DNA of 64,000 nucleotides from Neobacillus pocheonensis (GTDB lineage: Bacteria; Bacillota; Bacilli; Bacillales; Cytobacillaceae). Positions 30,753-40,362 of the stretch are shown here, piece after piece; the first letter of the stretch is position 1, and every line of letters starts with the position of its first letter. Position numbers and translations under genes: made by a program. The stretch lies in assembly GCA_023702235.1 (NCBI GenBank), contig JAMQCR010000002.1:248001-312000 (forward strand). The letters run 5' to 3'. Under the pieces are notes generated by a model that searched no databases, had not been told where the DNA came from, and saw only the letters and a program-made list of their open reading frames with translations.

Positions 30753-30822
30753 TTAAAGATTCTCCCTCAGTAGATTCCTCCAAATACGTGTAATCATTAA
30801 CCTGCTAGTTTAATAGATTATA

Positions 30823-31695
30823 TTATGGTTGTATCACCAAATTTTCAAAGTATTGGTAAATGGCATGAGCCACACCATCTTCTTCATTTTTTAGCGTGGT
30901 CATTGTACAGATATCTTTTATCTCACGTTTTGCATTTCCCATCGCCACGCTATATTTCACTTTCTGGAACATAGATCGATCATTGTCGCTGTCTCCGATT
31001 GCCATTGCATGGTCTAAAATGCAATTTGTTAAAGAACAAAGTTTTTCAAGGGCAATTCCTTTTGATGCATGTTTGCTCGTAATTTCAATATTATGATTAG
31101 CAGATGAAACAACCGTTAAAGAAGCAAATTCTTTAAAGTGTTGCCGGCTTTCTTCTAACTTTTTTTCATCAAAAGAACACACTACAATATTATAAAAATC
31201 TTCCTTTTGTTTTAGGATATCATGATAGTTTTCAACAAAAACATACCCATACTGATCAAGTTGTCTTTCTGCTTCCCCCACCAATTCTTTCCTAGCACAA
31301 TCTAACCCGGCTCTTTTCAGCATTTGAATCTCATGATTGAAATTTTCCCTGTCTTTTCTAATCGTATAAATGGCTGTGTTTGTAAACACCTCATAGTAAA
31401 AATTCCGTTCGTCTAACCATTGAAGAATAGATTGGACTTCATTTTTCTCTATTGCAGCGGCAGACATAAGCATCTTATCTTTGGAATGAATGGTGGCACC
31501 GTTTGTACCAATTACAACGGTAGAAAGCCCTGCCTTTTCACAAATTCTTCGCACATCAAAATATGCTCGGCCTGTTGAAATGACTACTTCAATGCCATTC
31601 TCTTGGGCAAATTGAATCGCTTTTATATTTTCTTCACTTATTTCAATTTGATGGTTTAATAACGTTCCATCCAAGTCTATTGCAATTAAACTCAT
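30823..31695 (-). CDS. Cof-type HAD-IIB phosphatase
   Basis: 290 residues from ATG 31695, eight bases behind AAAGGAG; an upstream Met frame lacks a ribosome site. HAD motif I IAIDLDGTLLN (nucleophile Asp), motif II VISTGR, motif III lysine in HASKGIALEKL and motif IV AIGDSDNDRSMF. The cap is of the IIB (Cof) type. Such enzymes dephosphorylate sugar phosphates or FMN/PLP. It lies 24 bases behind the DeoR regulator in the same direction and closes the ABC/phosphohydrolase operon. Confidence 0.9.
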   Translation of the reverse strand: MSLIAIDLDGTLLNHQIEISEENIKAIQFAQENGIEVVISTGRAYFDVRRICEKAGLSTVVIGTNGATIHSKDKMLMSAAAIEKNEVQSILQWLDERNFYYEVFTNTAIYTIRKDRENFNHEIQMLKRAGLDCARKELVGEAERQLDQYGYVFVENYHDILKQKEDFYNIVVCSFDEKKLEESRQHFKEFASLTVVSSANHNIEITSKHASKGIALEKLCSLTNCILDHAMAIGDSDNDRSMFQKVKYSVAMGNAKREIKDICTMTTLKNEEDGVAHAIYQYFENLVIQP

Positions 31696-31718
31696 GTTCT
31701 TTGACTCCTTTTCGATAT

Positions 31719-32501
31719 CTATGCTTTGATCCAATCGATTTCGTTTAGTCTCAAATCATTTTCCCAAGATTCCGGGAGTGGTTGGTCACACACAATGATA
31801 TCTAATTTCTCTAAGGGGCATATTTTACAAAATGTATCAACACCGAATTTTGAATAATCGGCTAACAAAATAATTTGTTTTGATACCCTAACCATGGTTC
31901 GAGAAACCAAAGTTTCGTTTAAATGAAAATTGCTAACACCGTTTTCAATAGAGACACCGCCTGCTGAAATAAAGGCTTTATTAATATTGAATTGATTTAA
32001 TACTTGCTCCGTAATACCACCACTGACCGATTGCTGTTTCGGATCAATTTGCCCGCCTAACAGTAAAATCTGCCCTGTGAACTTTTGTTGATTAAGAGAT
32101 TCCGTTAATACAGCTGATACAGGAATGGAATTTGTTAAGATCGTTATATTTTCTTTGTTTTGGATAGAATGGGCAAACTCCAGTGTAGTTGTCCCGACAT
32201 CAATAACAATGACATCTCCATCGGAAATCAGTTCCGCTGCTTTTTTACCAATTTGTATTTTTTCTTCTTGATTCACTGTCGTACGCTGGGTAAACGGAGG
32301 TTCCCCGGATTGAAAGGTTGTTTTAATTGCCCCGCCATAAACCTTTTTTAATAACCCATTTTCTTCTAATTGTGTTAAATCCCGACGGATGGTTTCCTCT
32401 GAAACATTGAATTGTTTGGCCAAATCAATGACTTTTACCTTCCCGATTCTTTTTAATTCATTTAAAATTTCATTTTTTCTTTCCTCTGGTAAGATTAACA
32501 T
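31719..32501 (-). CDS. DeoR/GlpR-family transcriptional regulator
   Basis: 260 residues. N-terminal winged helix (ERKNEILNELKRIGKVKVID, FNVSEETIRRDLTQLEENGL) followed by the DeoR sensor domain with the phosphosugar pocket (VIDVGTTTLEFAHSI, LTNSIPVSAVL, ILLLGGQIDP, HLNETLVSRTM). Typically a repressor relieved by a phosphorylated sugar-like ligand. Placed between the ABC ATPase and the HAD phosphatase on the same strand, it most likely controls this operon. The ribosome site is weak (GGGGT). Confidence 0.9.
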   Translation of the reverse strand: MLILPEERKNEILNELKRIGKVKVIDLAKQFNVSEETIRRDLTQLEENGLLKKVYGGAIKTTFQSGEPPFTQRTTVNQEEKIQIGKKAAELISDGDVIVIDVGTTTLEFAHSIQNKENITILTNSIPVSAVLTESLNQQKFTGQILLLGGQIDPKQQSVSGGITEQVLNQFNINKAFISAGGVSIENGVSNFHLNETLVSRTMVRVSKQIILLADYSKFGVDTFCKICPLEKLDIIVCDQPLPESWENDLRLNEIDWIKA

Positions 32502-32521
32502 TTGATTACCCCGTTACTATT

Positions 32522-33535
32522 TTATAAAACAATGCATTCTTTCTTTGGTATAAGGATACGAATAGGTGAGCCCTGATCAAGTTTTTCTCCTTGATGGTGA
32601 AGAGAATCCACATGAAAGATGGAACCATCTGTTTCAACTTCGTATCTTAAAACATTCCCGGTCATCGAAATATCCCGAATCATACCTTTAACCGACCAAT
32701 TATCTTCTAAAATCATGGTTTCTTGATTAACTGGAATTAATTGTAATACCTCAGGACGGATCGCTACTTCATAGCCATTTAACTCCGGACTTCGAACCAG
32801 TTTATTAAATACCTCGACATTTAGAACATTATAATTCCCGATAAATTTTGCAACAAAGGTATTGACTGGGGAAGTATAAATTTCTGATGGAGAACCTGAT
32901 TGAACAATATTGCCTTCATTCATGATAAAGATCTTGTCTGACAAGGTCATTGCTTCTTCTTGATCATGGGTAACAAAGATCGTGGTGATCTCCAAATCTC
33001 TTTGTATTCTTTTTAATTCCCTTTGTAAATTTTTCCTGATTTTTGCATCCAATGCACTTAAAGGCTCGTCCAAAAGCAGCACTTTCGGCTCCATTACAAG
33101 CGCCCGTGCAAGTGCAACCCGCTGCTGCTGGCCGCCGGATAGCTGATGTGGATAAGATCCTTCTTTTCCGGTTAAATCAACCATGTCAATCATGTTTTGC
33201 ACTCTTGATTTGATATTTGTTTCTTTTTTCATTTTAAGCCCATATGCAATGTTATCGAAAACGGTCATATTCGGGAAAAGGGCATAAGATTGGAATACCA
33301 TGCCGACCTCACGCTGCCGGGGTGATAAATGAGTAATATCTTTTTGATCTACCAAGATCCTTCCCTTATCCACTTCTTCAAGTCCAGCAATGGACCTGAG
33401 CAATGTACTTTTTCCGCATCCGCTTTGTCCAAGAAGTGTAGCAAATTCTCCTTTTTGCAATGTTAAAGATATATGATTTAAAACCATCTGATTTTCATAC
33501 CGCTTCGTCACTTGATCAATGGTTACATAGCTCAT
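32522..33535 (-). CDS. ABC transporter ATP-binding protein (PotA/FbpC type)
   Basis: 337 residues. Walker A LLGQSGCGKSTLLRS, Q-loop MVFQSYALFPNMTVFDNI, signature QLSGGQQQRVALARAL, Walker B LLLDEPLSALDAKIR and H-loop TIFVTHDQEEAMTLSD. The C-terminal ~100 residues form a TOBE-like regulatory domain. It energises the import system formed with the two permeases and the lipoprotein upstream. The ATG overlaps the stop of the preceding permease gene. Confidence 0.93.
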   Translation of the reverse strand: MSYVTIDQVTKRYENQMVLNHISLTLQKGEFATLLGQSGCGKSTLLRSIAGLEEVDKGRILVDQKDITHLSPRQREVGMVFQSYALFPNMTVFDNIAYGLKMKKETNIKSRVQNMIDMVDLTGKEGSYPHQLSGGQQQRVALARALVMEPKVLLLDEPLSALDAKIRKNLQRELKRIQRDLEITTIFVTHDQEEAMTLSDKIFIMNEGNIVQSGSPSEIYTSPVNTFVAKFIGNYNVLNVEVFNKLVRSPELNGYEVAIRPEVLQLIPVNQETMILEDNWSVKGMIRDISMTGNVLRYEVETDGSIFHVDSLHHQGEKLDQGSPIRILIPKKECIVL

Positions 33536-34406
33536 TAATTTTCACCTTCCAAAAAAGTAATGTTTTTAGGAGACTGTTTCTTAAAACTTGAAAAAATCCG
33601 CTTCTTTTTTAACATATATGGACTTTTTTGGTTTCTAAACGTGGCTTTTAAAACAGCCCATGTTAATAGCAAAATCACTGAATAATACGTAATAACAATT
33701 GCACTTGTTAAGTGACCGCTTGTATTTAATTTGTTGGAAAGATAAATTTGAAGGGTTTCAAATCGCCTCCAACCAACAGATTGGCAAAAGAAAACTCACT
33801 AAATAAAAGAGCAACGGATAACAGTGTAGATACTAGGATACCGGATAGAATATTAGGAAACACGACGGTTCTAAAAGCTTGAAACTTTGATGCCCCCAAT
33901 AACTCAGCGGCATCTACAAGTTCCACCGCATTAATGGTACGAAGACTGTTCCGAATCCCTTGATACATGAATGGCAAAATAGAAACAAAATAAGCACCAA
34001 TCAAAATCCAGGGTGTTCCGGAAATTTGAATCGGTCCATTCGAATACAACTTGATTAATCCAACAGCTCCGACAATGGGAGGGATTCCATAAGGAAGCAT
34101 CGCCACCGCTTGAAGGAATCCTTCTAACTTGCGGAAATAGATCGTGATAATAAAAATAGTCGGAAGCATAATAACGATACTAAGCCCCACAGACATAACA
34201 ATCAGAAACAATGTGTGTTGAAAGGCAGTAAAAAACCTTGCATCTTGAAATAATTCAATATACCACTTCATGGTAAAAGACTCAGGTAAAATGGTACGAT
34301 CCCACTTGCCGGCAATAGAAAATAAAAATGTCCCGATTAAGGGAATTAACAAATAAATAATGAGTAACCCAACAGCCACTTTATGGAAACGCAATGAAGA
34401 TTTCAT
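33535..34406 (-). pseudogene. ABC transporter permease 2, frameshifted
   Basis: Binding-protein-dependent permease with six segments. The EAA loop is AAELLGASKFQAFRTVVFPN. The first frame stops at 33726 after NLLVGGDLKPF, but ETLQIYLSNKLNTSGHLTS, the last membrane helix and KKKRIFSSFKKQSPKNI follow in the other frame to 33535, where the stop overlaps the ATPase start. One T of GATTTT appears missing near 33758. The start overlaps permease 1 (TAATG). Confidence 0.88.
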
Positions 34407-35257
34407 TATAAATCCCTCCTGAAACGACGCATCATGCGCTGATTAAACCACATCGCCATAATCATCGTCGAAGCTAAAAGAACACCTAATGCACTGCCAA
34501 GCTGCGGCTTTAATGCAACATCACTAGCAACGAGAGAGGCAATTTGCAAGGATAGTAAATTATAATTGCTGCCAACTAATGCATATGCCGTAGCATATGC
34601 ACCCATGGCATTTGCAAACAAAATACTGAATATACCGGCAATACTAGGTAAAAGAACAGGCAGGCCAATATGAAGCCAAAATTGCCGCTTTGAAGCCCCT
34701 AATAATGCTGCAGCTTCTTTCCATTGCTGTTTAATCCCTTGATAAGACGGATATAGGAGCATAATAGCCATGGGAATTTGAAAATAAACGTAAACAAGAA
34801 TTAACCCCGTCCAAGAGTATAAATTAAAATTCCCAAACACATTCCAGCCAAACTTGGCAAAAAGCAACGTAAACAGACCATTGTTTCCAAGCAAAATAAT
34901 ATAGGAAAAAGAAAGAGGAATTCCTTCAAAATGCGAAGTCATATTGGCAATCATGAGTAAACGATTTTGTGCTTTCTTCGAAAATTTTGTAAAAGAATAG
35001 GCGATGCCAACCGCCACTATAATCGAAGTGATTGCGGAAAAAAATGAAATAAGAACGCTGTTTTGAATTGCTTGTAAGTAAAATTTACTTTTGAATATGG
35101 TTACATATTGCTCGATTGTCACCTTGATTCCATCGTCAGCATAAAAGCTATTTTTCAACATCGTAACTAATGGTCCAATTTCAAAGCCAACAATAAGAAT
35201 AAGAAATGGCAGTAAAAGTGCTAATAAATACAGTTTTTGTTTTTTTAGTTTTTGCAA
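34406..35257 (-). CDS. ABC transporter permease 1
   Basis: 283 residues from a TTG start (35257) behind AGAGGAG. Six membrane segments; the EAA loop EAAALLGASKRQFWLHIGLP contacts the ATPase. It belongs to the PotB/FbpB type of binding-protein-dependent permeases. Forms the channel with permease 2. The stop overlaps the next ATG, so translation is coupled. Confidence 0.92.
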   Translation of the reverse strand: MQKLKKQKLYLLALLLPFLILIVGFEIGPLVTMLKNSFYADDGIKVTIEQYVTIFKSKFYLQAIQNSVLISFFSAITSIIVAVGIAYSFTKFSKKAQNRLLMIANMTSHFEGIPLSFSYIILLGNNGLFTLLFAKFGWNVFGNFNLYSWTGLILVYVYFQIPMAIMLLYPSYQGIKQQWKEAAALLGASKRQFWLHIGLPVLLPSIAGIFSILFANAMGAYATAYALVGSNYNLLSLQIASLVASDVALKPQLGSALGVLLASTMIMAMWFNQRMMRRFRRDL

Positions 35258-35371
35258 GATTTTTCGCTCCTCTAAAAATTGCTAAACAATCCTTTGAATC
35301 GATTTGGCATAATCCAAATCGATTCAAATTTTCAAAGAATGCTTTATTTATAGACTATAAAGCTGTCCAAA

Positions 35372-36205
35372 TTAAAGAGTGACCGCTTCTTTCAGTCCAG
35401 GAAATTTATAAGAAATCATTTTGTCAGACGGTTCAATATCTAACAGTTCGCAAACCAGTGGAGCAAACGCCAATTGAGGAATGGTTTCCCCATGTATACC
35501 TGTTTCTATTCTTGGGCTAATGACAAAAAGCGGTACATCACGTTCACCATCAGTTATGCCTCCATGGTTCCCGTATTCACTCATCCCATGGTCGGAGGTA
35601 ATCAAAATATGGTAACCGGATTTCATCCAAATCGGGAGGAGTTGCGCTAACAAGCTGCCCATTTTTAAAATTTGTTCACGATATTCTTTCGATTCAGAAC
35701 CATAATTCTCCCCTTTTACATCTACTCCCATTGGATGAATGTATAAAAAGTGCGGATCATGCTTTCTGCGCAAAGCCTCCGCATCCATCAACAAATGGCT
35801 ATCCGGATAATCATCTTCCCAATAGAACAATCCGGATTGGATAGGCTTAGATATATCTTCTTGAATACGGTCCTCAATAAAGTTGAATGGCGCCCGGTTA
35901 TATAGTTCGCTTACCCAGTAATAAGCTGCAGAAGCATTTCTTAATCCGTTTTCTTTCGTAAGATGAAAGATACTTTTCTCGTTAGATAAACGAACCGTTT
36001 GATTGGAGGTAATTCCATTCATGGATGCCGGCGTACCGGTTAGTAATACTTCATACAGCGGACGGGAAAGACTTGGAAGCTCCGATTTCACTTTGTATAG
36101 TGCCGCCTGATTCGTTTCAACTAAATGCTGAACATATCCTAGCGCTTCGCACGCCATATCATATCTCATCCCATCAACAACAACGACAATCACTTTATTT
36201 AACAT
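35372..36205 (-). CDS. alkaline phosphatase superfamily hydrolase (NPP/PhnA-like)
   Basis: 277 residues without a signal peptide, so cytosolic. Metal ligands and nucleophile follow the nucleotide-pyrophosphatase/phosphodiesterase pattern: VVVVDGMRYDMA (Asp), the Ser/Thr region ELPSLSRPLYEVLLTGTPAS, HPMGVDVKGENYG (Asp/His) and ILITSDHGMSEYGNHGG (Asp-His, His). It starts inside the last codons of the lipoprotein gene (11-base overlap) with GAGGTG in front. Its place inside an ABC import operon suggests it hydrolyses the imported phospho-compound, perhaps a phosphodiester or phosphonate; the substrate is inferred only. Confidence 0.88.
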   Translation of the reverse strand: MLNKVIVVVVDGMRYDMACEALGYVQHLVETNQAALYKVKSELPSLSRPLYEVLLTGTPASMNGITSNQTVRLSNEKSIFHLTKENGLRNASAAYYWVSELYNRAPFNFIEDRIQEDISKPIQSGLFYWEDDYPDSHLLMDAEALRRKHDPHFLYIHPMGVDVKGENYGSESKEYREQILKMGSLLAQLLPIWMKSGYHILITSDHGMSEYGNHGGITDGERDVPLFVISPRIETGIHGETIPQLAFAPLVCELLDIEPSDKMISYKFPGLKEAVTL

Positions 36206-37307
36206 TTACTAACACCTCTTCTTGCCAAAGCTGCGGTAAAGATTTTGCTGTTTTTTCCCATGCTTTGTAATCTTTAATTGGTTTTGCATTTTTGTATTCT
36301 TCTTTTGGAACCAGTTTAGCTGCTACCTCTTTTGGAAGTTGTACATCACGGATAGGGCGTGCAAATCCTTTAGCTAAATTAATTTGTCCTTCATCACTTA
36401 AGATATATTCTCTAGTCGCCATCGCCGCATATGGATGCTTGGCATATTTGTTAATGATGGTGGAATAGGCACTGACTACTGAACCTTCTTTTGGAATACT
36501 TACATCAAATTGCTTGCGGTTAATTTGTTCAGCATAACCAATTGCATTGAAATCCCAAAGAATGGCTACCTCTACTTCTCCTTTTTCAATGTTAGCCGGC
36601 TTTGCGTCCGTAAGACTAAGACGTCCCTGCTTTGCAAGCTTGGCAAAATATTTTAGACCTGGTTCGATATTTGATTCACTGCCGCCATTAGCGATCGCTG
36701 CAGCAAGAACAGCCATTTGATTCTGTGCGCCGCGCTGAACATCCCCAACTGTTACTTTGTAGTTTCCTTTTAAAATATCAGCCCATGATTTTGGCGGGTT
36801 CTTTACCAATTCTTTATTTGTTAAAAATGAAATCGTTCCTTGATATCCGGCAACCCAGTCTCCATTGTCATCTTTCGCCCATTTCGGTATTTCATTCCAA
36901 TAGGAGGTTTTATACGGTATGGTTAGATTTTTTTGTTCAGCAATGGGGGCAAAAGAAATTCCCACGTCGCCAATATCAGCTGAGGCATTTTGCTTTTCTG
37001 ATTCAAATTTCGCAATCTCTTCAGCACTGGATAAATCTGTATCATTATGGGTTAATTTATATTTTTTTGTTACGTCCCCCCAGGTTTCACCCCAGTTTGC
37101 CCATGTATCTGGCATACCGACACTATTGATTTCTCCTTCTTTCTTTGCTTTTGATTCAATTTCTCCAATGGTTAGTGAATTTGGATTACTCACAACGGGA
37201 GAAGCGGATTTTTCATTTGTTGCGCAAGCTGCCAAGCTTAGTAAACTTACACCTAATAAACCAGCTTGAATTGACTTCATTGTCTTACTCCATTTACGTT
37301 TCATCAA
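36195..37307 (-). CDS. ABC transporter substrate-binding lipoprotein
   Basis: 370 residues with a lipoprotein signal (IQAGLLGVSLLSLAACATNE; lipidated Cys near 28). The mature part is a type-II periplasmic-binding fold of the iron/polyamine/2-aminoethylphosphonate group (DTDLSSAEEIAKFESEKQN, ADIGDVGISFAPIAEQKN, VEVAILWDFNAIGYAEQINR, LSDEGQINLAKGFARPIRD). First gene of the operon with the hydrolase, two permeases and ATPase. A bidirectional terminator (37455-37516) separates it from the XRE gene. Confidence 0.92.
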   Translation of the reverse strand: MMKRKWSKTMKSIQAGLLGVSLLSLAACATNEKSASPVVSNPNSLTIGEIESKAKKEGEINSVGMPDTWANWGETWGDVTKKYKLTHNDTDLSSAEEIAKFESEKQNASADIGDVGISFAPIAEQKNLTIPYKTSYWNEIPKWAKDDNGDWVAGYQGTISFLTNKELVKNPPKSWADILKGNYKVTVGDVQRGAQNQMAVLAAAIANGGSESNIEPGLKYFAKLAKQGRLSLTDAKPANIEKGEVEVAILWDFNAIGYAEQINRKQFDVSIPKEGSVVSAYSTIINKYAKHPYAAMATREYILSDEGQINLAKGFARPIRDVQLPKEVAAKLVPKEEYKNAKPIKDYKAWEKTAKSLPQLWQEEVLVNVK

Positions 37308-37454
37308 AAATCCCCCAGTTTGGTTTCTTTAATATTCTTGTTGATTTATTACTGTTTTAGGATAATTTATCAATGTAAATACTACATTAAACCAATGTTA
37401 AGGTTTTGTAATGTTCTCCCCCACCAAAAATTTCCTCTAGGAGCGAATATCTTT

Positions 37455-37516
37455 TCACAAAAAAAGCCTACTGCACCTGACAACATTTTGTTGTTTGGTT
37501 CAGTAAGCTTCTTTTT
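37455..37516. terminator. hairpin terminator between XRE gene and ABC operon
   Basis: AAAAAAAGCCTACTG pairs with CAGTAAGCTTCTTTTTT. It terminates the XRE gene on the minus strand. Confidence 0.7.
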
Positions 37517-37545
37517 TGTAAATAAGGATTTATTTATCAATAACG

Positions 37546-38091
37546 TTAAAAAGCAGGCGGGGTAACTGAAAATAATACAACTGCATTTTGATTGAAATCA
37601 TTTTCCCATTTATGTTTCATATATGCTGGTATTTTCACACTATCGCCAGCTTCTAATATATGTTCCTCCTCATTTAAATATAGTCTGATTTTCCCCTCTA
37701 AAATAAAAGCAACTTCCTCTCCTTTATGTTCCAGGAGTTTCTCAGAAGACGAAGTATTTGGTGGAACATTCATAATAGCTGACGCGAGATTTCCAGTAAA
37801 ATCGGGTGACAACAATTCATAAGATAAATCATCAATCACCATTTTTTTTCGTTGATTTGTCCTAACAACTAAATCTGCCGTGTTTTTTTCTTCAAGGAAA
37901 AAACTAAAGGTGGGAACATCAAGGGCTTTTGCTAAAATTTTAAGGGTTTGAATGGAAGGATTCGCTAGCCCGCGTTCAATTTGACTCAACATTGAAGGTG
38001 TTATTTCAGCTAACTTAGCTAATTCTCTATTACTTAACTCTTTAGCTTTTCTATATTTTTCAACCTTTTTACCAATATCTATATTTTCCAT
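37546..38091 (-). CDS. XRE-cupin transcriptional regulator
   Basis: 181 residues from ATG 38091 (AAGGAG upstream); an earlier in-frame Met has no ribosome site. Helix-turn-helix of the Xre type at about 12-60 (ELSNRELAKLAEITPSMLSQ, GLANPSIQTLKILAKAL), then a cupin_2 domain (EKLLEHKGEEVAFILEGKIR, HILEAGDSVKIPAYMKHKWE). Regulators of this build sense small amino-acid or amine ligands. Divergent from D-serine ammonia-lyase, and repeated boxes lie between the two genes. Confidence 0.9.
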   Translation of the reverse strand: MENIDIGKKVEKYRKAKELSNRELAKLAEITPSMLSQIERGLANPSIQTLKILAKALDVPTFSFFLEEKNTADLVVRTNQRKKMVIDDLSYELLSPDFTGNLASAIMNVPPNTSSSEKLLEHKGEEVAFILEGKIRLYLNEEEHILEAGDSVKIPAYMKHKWENDFNQNAVVLFSVTPPAF

Positions 38092-38112
38092 CCCTATACA
38101 CTCCTTAATATC

Positions 38113-38190
38113 AAATGTTAAATACCATTTAATATAATTAAACAATACTTAACATTTAAATCGATTTGTGTTAAATTTTACTTAACATTT
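38113..38190. promoter_or_regulatory. repeated TTAACATTT boxes between XRE-cupin and dsdA
   Basis: AAATGTTAAA (38113-38122) is inverted relative to two copies of CTTAACATTT (38148-38157 and 38181-38190), which are exactly 33 bp apart, about three helical turns. Candidate operators of the XRE-cupin protein. Confidence 0.6.
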
Positions 38191-38252
38191 ATTAACTTAT
38201 ATTTTATTTCAGTTTGATAGCTGGTTACAAGTCAATTAGGAGGATTAGTCGA

Positions 38253-39620
38253 ATGAAGGAGATTGAAAGCAAAGATATACAAAAATGGAAAGACCAATAT
38301 CCTTTACTAAGCAAACTCATTTCAATGGAGGAAGTATTCTGGTTCAATCCTAATATCGAAAAATTCCAAACAGGAATTAAAAAATCCCCCCTAATTCAAG
38401 AGGATGTAAGGGATGCAGAAGAAAGGTTGAAACGTTTCGCTCCATATATCTCTAAGGTTTTTCCAGAAACAAAAAAGATGAATGGTATAATAGAATCACC
38501 TTTAGTGAAAATACCTTCCATGAAACAATCCTTAGAACGGAATTATCAACAACCTATTTTAGGTGAATTATTTCTAAAGTGTGATAGTCATCTTCCTATA
38601 TCTGGGTCTATAAAAGCCCGCGGCGGGATTTATGAAGTTCTCAAACATGCAGAAGAATTAGCTCTTCAACATCAATTATTAACCATTCATGATGACTATT
38701 CAATTTTAGATAGTGATAGGTTTCGAACCTTCTTCTCACAATATTCAATCGCAGTTGGGTCGACTGGAAATTTAGGACTTAGTATAGGCATCATGAGTGC
38801 AAAATTAGGTTTTAATGTGACTGTTCATATGTCGGCTGATGCAAAACAATGGAAAAAAGAATTGCTTCGAAGCAAAAATGTTAATGTCATTGAATATGAA
38901 GCAGATTATAGTAAAGCAGTAGAGGAAGGTCGTATTCAAGCAGATAGGGACCCTGCATGTTATTTTGTGGATGATGAAAATTCTCATGATCTATTTTTAG
39001 GTTACGCAGTGGCAGCAGTTCGATTAAAAAAACAATTAGAAGAGTTAAAGATAACAGTAGATGAAAATCATCCCTTGTTTGTTTACCTTCCATGTGGGGT
39101 AGGCGGTGGTCCTGGAGGCATAGCATTTGGGTTAAAGTTATTGTATAAAGATTACGTTCACTGTTTCTTTGCAGAACCTACCCATTCTCCATGTATGTTA
39201 CTTGGATTAATGACTGGACTCCATGATAAAATTTCTGTACAAGATATTGGTATTGATAATATAACAGACGCTGATGGGCTTGCTGTAGGAAGACCATCTG
39301 GATTTGTAGGTAAAAATATAGAACCGTTTTTAAGTGGTAATTATACGGTTAGCGATGAGCAATTGTATAAGTTGCTAAAGGAACTAGTTGATGCAGATGC
39401 GATTCATTTAGAACCTTCTGCATTAGCAGGCATGATAGGACCAGTTAAATTATGTAAAGAGGGAACAGATTATTTACTGAAACATAATTTAGCCCCAAAA
39501 ATGAACAAGGCTACACATATTATTTGGGGAACAGGTGGAAACATGGTTCCTAAAAAAATAATGGCAGAATATTATCAAAAAGGATTAAATTTAACTTTAA
39601 ATGAACAAGAAGTAATTTAA
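38253..39620 (+). CDS. dsdA: D-serine ammonia-lyase
   Basis: 455 residues from ATG 38253, eight bases behind AGGAGG. A fold-type II PLP enzyme: the PLP lysine lies in LPISGSIKARGGIYEVLKHA, the ring-binding loop is VGSTGNLGLSIG and the phosphate-binding glycines PCGVGGGPGGIAFG. DsdA converts D-serine to pyruvate and ammonia, detoxifying D-serine and allowing its use as carbon and nitrogen source. Length matches the family. The XRE-cupin regulator is transcribed divergently 160 bases away. Confidence 0.93.
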   Translation: MKEIESKDIQKWKDQYPLLSKLISMEEVFWFNPNIEKFQTGIKKSPLIQEDVRDAEERLKRFAPYISKVFPETKKMNGIIESPLVKIPSMKQSLERNYQQPILGELFLKCDSHLPISGSIKARGGIYEVLKHAEELALQHQLLTIHDDYSILDSDRFRTFFSQYSIAVGSTGNLGLSIGIMSAKLGFNVTVHMSADAKQWKKELLRSKNVNVIEYEADYSKAVEEGRIQADRDPACYFVDDENSHDLFLGYAVAAVRLKKQLEELKITVDENHPLFVYLPCGVGGGPGGIAFGLKLLYKDYVHCFFAEPTHSPCMLLGLMTGLHDKISVQDIGIDNITDADGLAVGRPSGFVGKNIEPFLSGNYTVSDEQLYKLLKELVDADAIHLEPSALAGMIGPVKLCKEGTDYLLKHNLAPKMNKATHIIWGTGGNMVPKKIMAEYYQKGLNLTLNEQEVI

Positions 39621-39830
39621 CACGAGGTTAGGTGTTCTTTAACTATCCCTTCATAGTATTATTAGGTCTTAATATACCCTTACACTGTGCATCCCATTGA
39701 CTTATTCCTATCAGCTACTTGCATAAGTATGATTCTGCTGTAGTGACTCTTTTTTATAGCAATATCAACCTGAATTATTTTTATTTTCAGTGATTTAATA
39801 TAAATATTTTTCACCAGAAGTATTTACCTA

Positions 39831-40180
39831 TTATGGAGACAACTTGACCGATTGTTTAGAATTAGGCAGCTCAGTTCCGGAAGGATGGGTTGCTTTAAAT
39901 CCTTGATTGGTCAAGAGTGGTTTTAATTTCTCATATCGTTCAGTAGTAGTTTGATAGGTAAAAAACTTTTAAAGGAACTTCCGATTCACTTCTAACGCAT
40001 CTGTATTTTGAACAGAAGATTAGGTTTTTATCTGATCTTCGTAATTTCTTTGATTCTCATTTACTTCCTTCAGATGTGATCGCAAACCGAAAATATTATT
40101 TTGATAACTAAAACAACTGCACCAAAAACGAGCATAAGTAAAATGTAAATTTTCTTTTGATTTGGTTCCAAAGATTGCAT
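39831..40180 (-). pseudogene. small membrane-anchored protein, decayed
   Basis: Starts at ATG 40180 with MQSLEPNQKKIYILLMLVFG and a single N-terminal membrane helix, then loses frame; RSHLKEVNENQRNYEDQIKT and, after a stop and another shift, FFTYQTTTERYEKLKPLLTN and GTELPNSKQSVKLSP follow to the stop at 39831. The build is anchor plus coiled-coil plus small C-terminal domain. A remnant resembling its first codons (LEPNQKK) is found at 17705-17728. Family not recognised. Confidence 0.5.
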
Positions 40181-40362
40181 TCGGTACTAATAATAACCTA
40201 ATAAGAGTAATTTGGAATTAAAAAGTAAAAATGGTACAATAAATTAGTTTAAGAACGCTGTTCTTGGTATTAAAATGTGTACTTAAAGAAAAAAAGATTT
40301 AGTATTATGTTAAAGAACCTTTGTATTTTGCAAAATGAACACTTTATCCTCAATATTAGTTG

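Noticed and set aside
30753..30830. Guanidine riboswitch upstream of the SMR pair
   Set aside because: The leader is too short and the conserved ykkC-type blocks are not visible.
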